DNA of 12,474 nucleotides from Temnopleurus reevesii (lineage: Eukaryota; Echinodermata; Echinoidea; Temnopleuroida; Temnopleuridae): the NCBI GenBank assembly GCA_036244855.1, contig BQKZ01013247.1, positions 1 to 12,474 of the forward strand. The letters run 5' to 3'. Below, in pieces: positions 7,101-12,474 of the stretch (the first letter of the stretch is position 1; each line of letters starts with the position of its first letter). Position numbers and translations under genes: made by a program. The notes under the pieces were generated by a model, which worked only from the letters and a program-made list of their open reading frames with translations, did no database searches and had not been told where the DNA came from.

Positions 7101-8838
7101 AGCAAGTCAATAAATGCAGAATTTAAAACTTTTGTAAAAGGGAAATTAAAACGGAAAGTACACAGAAATATAACTCTTAAGCTGAAATATATAAATATAT
7201 TAAAATAGATGAATTAGCTAAAAGACTGTATAAACATTAAAAAACTATTAAAATAAGCATTTCGTTTTTTATTGAATAGATAAAATTTACATAATAATCT
7301 TATAACATTACTTTCAAACTGTGCTCTTAGTGGATGAGGAAAAATAAGATGGATAAAATGTGAAATTTTGAATGAATTGGGATCATCTCATGAAAAGTAA
7401 TGGATTTCCAATGTCTCAATGATATAATTATCCCTGCCTCTGATAGGGATCCATGAGGGAGGCGAATTTGACAGAACATGTGACGTCATGTTGGACAACT
7501 CTCCAGTCATTCTGTACTAACATTTTCTTCATCTTTTTCAGAAAATCAACAGAATCTTGTTCTTTTTGCTTGAGTATAACATGTTTTTATCAATTCAATT
7601 GAATTAGGGAAATTATATCATTGAACACTTATTCTAAATCTTATACATTTAGTTGATCTTTTAATACATAAAGTGAATAGGGAATTGCTGCAAATGAACA
7701 CTAAAATGTTGTAAGCATTACCTATGACAAAATTTAATAAGATTCTCCAGTTTTGGCAATTATTTCCAGTTTGTACAGAAAGTTGATACTACATGTAAAA
7801 AAAAACATGCATATTTAAAATCTAATAAATGACATGAATAAGAGTTTCCCTTTTCAAGAAATGAGTTAAGAAACCCTTGATTTGTTGGCTAGTTTCAATT
7901 CAAATATGAACCACATTAATTTTATACTGGTTTTATCCAAGAATTCTTTATAAAAATTTAAATATTTGTTTTCACATAACAAATATATTTCCAAGATATG
8001 TTACTTATCATTTCTCATGCAGTGATTGGGAGAGAATGTAAAAATCGTCTAACCATTTAGGGTAATGCGTTCAAAAAAATATTTTTCATCACTGGGATGA
8101 TCAAAGAAACACGGTTATATGTCATCTCTATGACGATGATGATGTCAATACGAGATTCGTGTGTAATTCTACCAAGATAACATTCTTTTCATCTCAAATT
8201 CCAAGACTACCTTTTTTGCTTGCAACATAGAGACGCAGTGAAAGGAGATATGATTGAATGACAGATAGAGGGTGCCAGTTAGATAATGTACGTTCTTGCG
8301 TGTAATTTAGAATGAGTGTTGTGATGCAATACATTAAAGTTTCAATGGAAACGCAGACTGCAGAAGTAAAGGATGACTTGTATTTTTTTTTAGAGATGAA
8401 AGGTTAGGGCGACCTAGATATTGGAGTTACGAGCATTCAGCATTTGCATTACGTTGGTTGCTATGGTAATAAATATTTTCATAAATTTGTGTTATCTGCT
8501 CATCCAAAAGTAGATACTCTGAGTTGAGATGATTTTGATTTGGCTTAATCATTTGAAAAAATTGATGGAATGAATTGATTTTAGCATCAGACGGGTTCCA
8601 GAGTGGGATATCATTTTCTGTTCATGTAATTATTGGACTATAATTGCCAGGCTTGAAAAAGAATCCACAGATTTTGAGTTCTGGCATGTCAAAAGAATTG
8701 ACCAAACCCATTGAAAATATAACAAAATGGTCTGAGAAGGGAGGTGAGACATATTTCCATATATCTTCATTAGAAAGCTGTATAGCATGTCTCCATGTTA
8801 TGACAGTGATTCTCACTCATTTTGGTCAATAAGAATGA
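7101..8838. other. Unassigned AT-rich non-coding stretch
   Basis: No gene is supported in about 1.7 kb. The first 200 bases may continue the LINE 3' UTR. A TGACGTCA palindrome lies at 7481-7488 and a factor-site cluster at 8442-8475. Overlapping open frames of 62-64 codons on both strands at 8622-8832 show no recognisable domain. Confidence 0.55.
8442..8475. promoter_or_regulatory. Candidate octamer / X-box / forkhead site cluster
   Basis: ATTTGCAT (8442-8449) is an exact POU-factor octamer on the minus strand (ATGCAAAT). GTTGCTATGGTAAT (8457-8470) is close to the palindromic RFX X-box GTTGCCATGGCAAC. ATAAATA (8469-8475) fits the forkhead core RYAAAYA. RFX and FOXJ1 sites co-occur at ciliary genes in animals. 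No gene is visible in the window for it to serve, and short motifs recur by chance. Confidence 0.25.
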
Positions 8839-9125
8839 CAATGATAATAGACGCAATTCATAGAACACACATATCCACTCTGTGAAGTGCTCAAGTCGCT
8901 TTGCATTATCATTACCCTGACTTTAGCCCGATGTACACCAGTGCACATGGCATTTCAAGGAATAAATATTCCTGCCAGGTACCCATTCACCTCACCTGGG
9001 TTGAGTGTAGCACAATGTGAACGAATTTCTTGGTGAAAGAAATTAACGTCATGGGTCGGTGGGATTCGAACTTACGACCCACTGGTTGAAGGGTGAGAGT
9101 CCGAACCATTACACCATTACACCGG
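8839..9125 (-). mobile_element. tRNA-derived SINE, full length (copy 4)
   Basis: On the minus strand the head (GGTGTAATGGTGTAATGG, near 9122) is followed by AGTTCGAATCC and then by the central domain with the unchanged CAGGTGAGGTGAATGGGTAC motif (8998-8977). Next come CAGGAATATTTATTCCTTG and a tail with GTCAGGGTAATGATAATGC. The terminus (near 8839-8870) is a decayed relative of the AGCGCTATATAAATG end. Head, core and tail are all present. Target duplications are not evident. Confidence 0.9.
9062..9116 (-). promoter_or_regulatory. Internal Pol III promoter of SINE copy 4
   Basis: On the minus strand the A box TGGTGTAATGG (9116-9106) fits the consensus. The B box AGTTCGAATCC (9072-9062) has one mismatch, at its first base. 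Confidence 0.7.
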
Positions 9126-10239
9126 GATTCTTTAAGGGGAAACTTTTTTTCATCAGTTACTTGTCGACGAGGTCCTAGTATATGTACACGTATTATAGCA
9201 TGATCATTTTGTTTTGACTTTGTACTTAAATTATTATCGCCCCACCAAAAATAATAAATGAGTTCTTCTGGAATCTTTCACATCTTCATTTGTGAAAATA
9301 CACCATTCCACCAATGAAACTATTCATAGAACTGATATGAAATGATATAAATGACTTTTATGCAAATAGATTTCCTCCTCTGGATCAGCGAAGTTCAGCA
9401 ATGGAACATTTATGTATTACAATTCATGAAATCTCAAATATTTTGTTTTGGTGCCATTAAATTCAAGATTGTGATCTCTTAAAAGGAATTTCAGATCAAT
9501 TGATATACGAGGTTAATCCCAGCGGACGGCTTTCTTAAAAATGGAGAATATTCATGAGTTTTTTTCTGCCCACTTTAAAATTCCTTTCCCAATCAGCAAA
9601 ATAGTCCTGATGCAAAGAAAAAGAAATAACAAGATATATAGGGGCAAAGGAGTAATTGTTGAACGCGGCATTCGTCTTTGTCACCATCCCTTGTGGTTTT
9701 TGTGAGGAGTCTACAATAATTGTATTTTTGTGATTGAAGAGGGCAGTGTGTTTACCAGTTTGAATGTATTTATATTTGACAGTGAAATTAATTTGTTTTC
9801 TGCTATAGCTTTCCCTCGATTAAAATCAAAATCATACACAGAAGTGGCATTATACATTACACCACCGACTGGATAGGTTTGTACACAAATAATGATTTAA
9901 CTCTATCGTCATATATTTCAATGAGAAATCAATATCGACCCTTTCTCTTTCCTATCTCTATCATATTGACAGAGAGTCAATATTTAGGATATCCATCCTC
10001 TTGCACATGCAGTACAATTCAATTTATTAAGTATCAATTGACAATTTGATGGCACTCAGTCATTCCGAAAAATTACAATTTCCTGATAGAGCAGGTAAAT
10101 GCTGGCCAGTTAGTACATAGTCAGCACTTGTAAGAGATTTATTGCTACTTCAGTTCAATTTCCTTTCATGCTCTTCAATTGGTCATACAGTAGCGTTTAT
10201 ATTAAGTAGCAATTGGACGCAGCTTTTGTATCTAAGTAC
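9126..10239. other. Unassigned non-coding stretch
   Basis: No gene or repeat family is recognised. One perfect hairpin occurs at 9963-9983 (ATATTGAC, AGAGA loop, GTCAATAT). Weakly similar patches, TTATTAAGTATCAATTG near 10029 and TATTAAGTAGCAATTGG near 10199, are too short to call a repeat. Confidence 0.55.
9963..9983. repeat. Short perfect hairpin
   Basis: ATATTGAC and GTCAATAT are perfect 8-base arms around AGAGA. Its small size and AT-rich setting make chance origin plausible. Confidence 0.5.
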
Positions 10240-10261
10240 GCTCAAAGTCGGTCATTTGAGC
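10240..10261. repeat. Short inverted repeat
   Basis: GCTCAAA and TTTGAGC form perfect 7-base arms around an 8-base loop. It lies about 95 bases left of the MITE pair at 10357, with no known link to it. Confidence 0.45.
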
Positions 10262-10356
10262 CATGAAGTTTGTGATCAGATTGTTAGATTTGGTGATCGT
10301 TGACATGAAGTTCTTGACCTAAGGTGCAATTTCTCCCAAGAACTTAAAATTGGTGA

Positions 10357-10529
10357 CCAGTGTTGTGTTCCATAAAGCTGTGCTTAGGTTTATGCATGAC
10401 TGTACGAAGGACTAGCCTTTCTTCGCTGTGATTCAATGACCTCAATTATCATTGAGTGCGAGAAAGGATCACCAGTCGATCGTACAGTCGTTCGTAGATC
10501 TATGCACAGGTTTATGAAACACAACCTGG
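10357..10529. mobile_element. MITE with TTTCATAAA-type inverted ends
   Basis: The left end CCAGTGTTGTGTTCCATAAA pairs with the reverse complement of the right end, CCAGGTTGTGTTTCATAAAC. The arms continue for about 65 bases (GACTGTACGA, CCTTTCT). The centre is a perfect small hairpin, CTCAAT-TATC-ATTGAG (10441-10456). Total length is about 173 bp with no open frame, so it is a non-autonomous DNA transposon. No clear target duplication is seen, perhaps because a second copy abuts on the right. Confidence 0.8.
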
Positions 10530-10680
10530 AGTTGGAGATCTACGCATGATTCTAAAAACGACTCTTGACTTATCCTCAGGAGCAAGTCAGTGACAGGAGT
10601 TATATGTAGTGCAGGGAAAGGCCACCAGTCATATGTAGAGTCATGTGCACAAACAGCTTTATGAAACAAAACCCAGGGGT
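10530..10680. mobile_element. Second, diverged copy of the adjacent MITE
   Basis: The right arm is clear: GGGAAAGGCCACCAGTCATA and CAGCTTTATGAAACAAAACC mirror the right arm of the neighbour (GAGAAAGGATCACCAGTCGA, AGGTTTATGAAACACAACC) in the same orientation. The left arm is decayed, with ACGACTCTTGACTTATCCT as its best match and the outermost 20 or so bases missing. The copy abuts the element at 10357-10529 with no spacer. Confidence 0.6.
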
Positions 10681-10853
10681 GCAAAATTTGTTACCCAAGA
10701 TGCAAACTCCAACACTAGTTGTTTCAGGCTTATATCGTTCAACAGGCTAATGAATGAGGTGCATTTACTATAAATTGGTTTGAAAATTAAAATAATAGCC
10801 CATCAAAATGTCATCTATACTGCCAAATTTTCTTCTCCATTCTTTCATTTGAT

Positions 10854-10985
10854 CTTGGGCCTGTAACATAAAAGTTGCAATTAAACTTACGATAAATATT
10901 TAACGCAAGTCTATGGCAAAATGTGTACCAAAAGATGGAATTAATTGCAAGATTAATTGCATCTTTTTTATGTTACAGGCCCCTT
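10854..10985. mobile_element. Hairpin MITE with CTT target-site duplication
   Basis: GGGCCTGTAACATAAAA at the left end (10857) is matched by the reverse complement of the right end (10982). The arms continue inward as TGCAATTAAACTT against TGCAATTAATCTT. CTT flanks both ends (10854-10856, 10983-10985), giving a 126-bp element with a 3-bp target duplication. There is no coding capacity. GG-rich ends and 3-bp duplications again suggest a PIF/Harbinger-like source, though the assignment is inferred. Confidence 0.85.
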
Positions 10986-11488
10986 GTCATTTAAGTTGTC
11001 AGTTTTTATGAATTGAACATGCTTTTATCAATCACAAATCATGACAAGCTTCACATATTTGGTCAACATTCCCTTTAGGTCATCTACGGGGATCATTGGT
11101 CATTTTCTATGTTTGATCAGCTAACAGAAGCCCCTCAATTAGTCAAATCATTTTCATAATTCGTTTTATATTATAACTGTCCATCATCAGTATTTCGTAG
11201 TAGGCCTATATTATTAGTCAAACGCTTGGTTTTCCGGTAACCCTTGAATATCAATTATAAGTTCCATATAAACCAATGTTGACATGCAAAAATGATTAAT
11301 AACCAGATAGGAACAGGTTGTAATATTAATGATCTTGTTTTGCGTTTTGAGACTGATGTTGGCCTCAATTTTGTTTCCAATAACACGCAAAGTTTGCATT
11401 TTATTTGATTTAAAGGCATTGTTAACATGCCGAAACTTTTCAAAACACTTTCAGATGTATATTTACAATATTAATATATGTAATCCTT
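10986..11488. other. Unassigned non-coding stretch
   Basis: No gene or repeat family is recognised in about 500 bases. Open frames of about 60-80 codons on both strands at 11214-11577 overlap one another and one runs into the SINE, so they are not treated as genes. Confidence 0.55.
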
Positions 11489-11701
11489 TTCCCACCCATG
11501 GCGTGAATTTTCTTCAGCAAGAAATTTATCCACATTGTGCTGCACTCAAGCCAGGTGAGGTAAATGGGTACCGGTAGGAAGAAATTCCTTGAATGCAGTG
11601 AGCGCCGAATGGTAGCCATGCTATAGCCGGGTAATAATGCACAGAGCGCTTAGAAACACTTTGTATTAAGCGCTATATAAATGTAGTGTATTATTATTAT
11701 C
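11489..11701 (+). mobile_element. 5'-truncated SINE with intact TATTATTAT tail (copy 5)
   Basis: The copy starts just downstream of where the B box would be (CCCACCCATGGCGTGAATTT, 11491) and keeps the central domain with CAGGTGAGGTAAATGGGTAC. The body continues through AGCCGGGTAATAATGC to the best preserved terminus in the window, AAGCGCTATATAAATG followed by TATTATTATTAT. The missing head fits incomplete reverse transcription from the 3' end. Because the promoter is absent, this copy cannot drive its own transcription. Confidence 0.88.
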
Positions 11702-11837
11702 GTTATGATGTCTGTTAAACTAAGAATATCTGAAAGTATAACAGAATAAGATTAGTATAGTATTTTAAAAGAGTAAAAATAGATCAGGAAGCATGTGGCT
11801 TTGAGCCCTGTGGAACGATCACACTTCCACTGGCCAA

Positions 11838-12000
11838 TAATAATAATAATAGTATTAATATTAGCATTTATATAGCGCTCTTACAGAAATATGTATCACA
11901 GCGCTTTACAGTGTTATAGAAAATTGATTACCTACACAAAATACAAAACAACAAATTATTTAACTATTAAAGAGGAAGGTTTTTAAGGAACGTTCAAAGA
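11838..12000 (-). mobile_element. Repeat sharing the (TTA)n / TATATAGCGC terminus
   Basis: On the plus strand (AAT)n leads into AGCATTTATATAGCGCTCTT and then ATGTATCACAGCGCTTTACA. The first part is the reverse complement of the SINE terminus at 11660-11700. The body, with two AGCGC boxes and then AGAGGAAGGTTTTTAAGGAA, does not match the SINE core. It may be a different SINE or a LINE-derived family with the same 3' end. Its far boundary, about 12000, is a guess. Confidence 0.6.
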
Positions 12001-12117
12001 TAGCAAGACACCCAGCAGAGGTTTATTCGCCATCCGCAGATTGCTGTTAAAATTTAAATGACCAGCCGGTCGCTGATGAATTATTATCAGTGTTATATCA
12101 CTTGTTTATGAAGATAC

Positions 12118-12153
12118 ACAGGACCAATGAACTTATATAATTCAGGGTCCTGT
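12118..12153. repeat. Short inverted repeat at a MITE-like boundary
   Basis: ACAGGACC and GGTCCTGT form perfect 8-base arms 20 bases apart, with an inner TGAA/TTCA pair. The right arm overlaps the left end of the MITE relative at 12145. Confidence 0.5.
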
Positions 12154-12261
12154 ATCATCGAGATTTCCAATCAGTCATAGGATTCATATCAATTGTAAGT
12201 CTTTGGTAAAATATGTACTAAATATATGCTATTGATGGCACTGGTGATTACTGTTTTGGCC
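12145..12261. mobile_element. Diverged copy of the 10857 MITE
   Basis: GGGTCCTGTATCAT, then GTAAGTCTTTGGTAAAATAT and GTACTAAA, align in order and spacing with GGGCCTGTAACAT, GCAAGTCTATGGCAAAATGT and GTACCAAA of the element at 10857-10982. The right end, ATTACTGTTTTGGCC, is only a loose match to TTATGTTACAGGCC. No target duplication is visible. Confidence 0.55.
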
Positions 12262-12474
12262 AAATATTTTCAATATTAAGGAACAATGTACTGGCTGAAT
12301 CAGCTGAATTTTATTTTGATTCTCGATGTTAACCATTACCTTTAACTCTTGTACAAATACGCACCCCTCCACCTCATCCCACCTTTTTTCTGCATTGCTT
12401 TCACGAAATGGGCCAGAAAGATAAATTGGTTCCCCTGTGGATACGCCATTGATCTATTTCTTCTTACATATTGG

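Noticed and set aside
8644..8832. Possible exon between an AG acceptor (8649-8650) and a GTGAGA donor (near 8747)
   Set aside because: Both strands are open for about 62 codons, no domain is recognisable and no matching neighbouring exon was found. Chance splice-like signals are common.
10262..10320. CATGAAGTT repeated at 10262 and 10304
   Set aside because: Only nine bases are identical and the surroundings do not align, so it is not called a repeat.
10469..10684. 71-codon minus-strand open frame
   Set aside because: It lies wholly within the two MITE copies and crosses their junction.
11329..11577. 82-codon plus-strand open frame
   Set aside because: Its last third is SINE copy 5. The rest has no recognisable domain and overlaps frames on the other strand.

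Overview
This AT-rich window looks like non-coding DNA from an animal genome. It holds no protein-coding gene, rRNA, functional tRNA or CRISPR array that I can support. Open frames are all shorter than about 120 codons and are explained by repeats, a low-complexity pyrimidine tract or chance. The density and style of the repeats suggest a marine deuterostome, most likely an echinoderm such as a sea urchin. These repeats are tRNA-headed SINEs ending in TATATAGCGC-type tails, short hairpin DNA transposons, and LINE 3' ends with microsatellite tails. The taxon is inferred from remembered repeat styles, not from a search.

Layout, left to right. Positions 1-1210 hold a 165-bp hairpin MITE with a 3-bp ATA target duplication (164-328), a SINE tail scrap (541-583) and a plus-strand SINE (928-1210). 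Positions 1211-2300 are dominated by a 300-bp pyrimidine-strand tract (1742-2050). A full-length minus-strand SINE lies at 2303-2586. Positions 2858-3515 form a diverged tandem duplication whose unit is a minus-strand SINE plus about 150 bp of flank. Positions 3516-4739 are featureless, followed by a 76-bp-period diverged repeat (4740-4860). At 4987-5461 a 5'-truncated LINE tail lies exactly between two 170-bp direct repeats, each holding a remnant of the hairpin element that is better preserved at 5732-5902.

Positions 5903-8838 are mostly unassigned. They include a second LINE-like 3' end with a (TAGA)n tail (from 6942) and a motif cluster (octamer, RFX X-box, forkhead) at 8442-8475. A full-length minus-strand SINE is at 8839-9125. 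After about 1.1 kb of unassigned sequence comes a transposon-rich stretch: two abutting copies of a 'TTTCATAAA' MITE (10357-10680), a MITE with a CTT target duplication (10857-10982), a 5'-truncated plus-strand SINE (11489-11701), a related tail element (11838-12000) and a diverged copy of the 10857 MITE (12145-12261).

The window is best read as intergenic or intronic DNA built by retrotransposons and non-autonomous DNA transposons. Its most informative parts are the nested and duplicated structures at 2858-3515 and 4987-5461 and the 3' tail motif shared by several elements. I see no sign of a new functional system.
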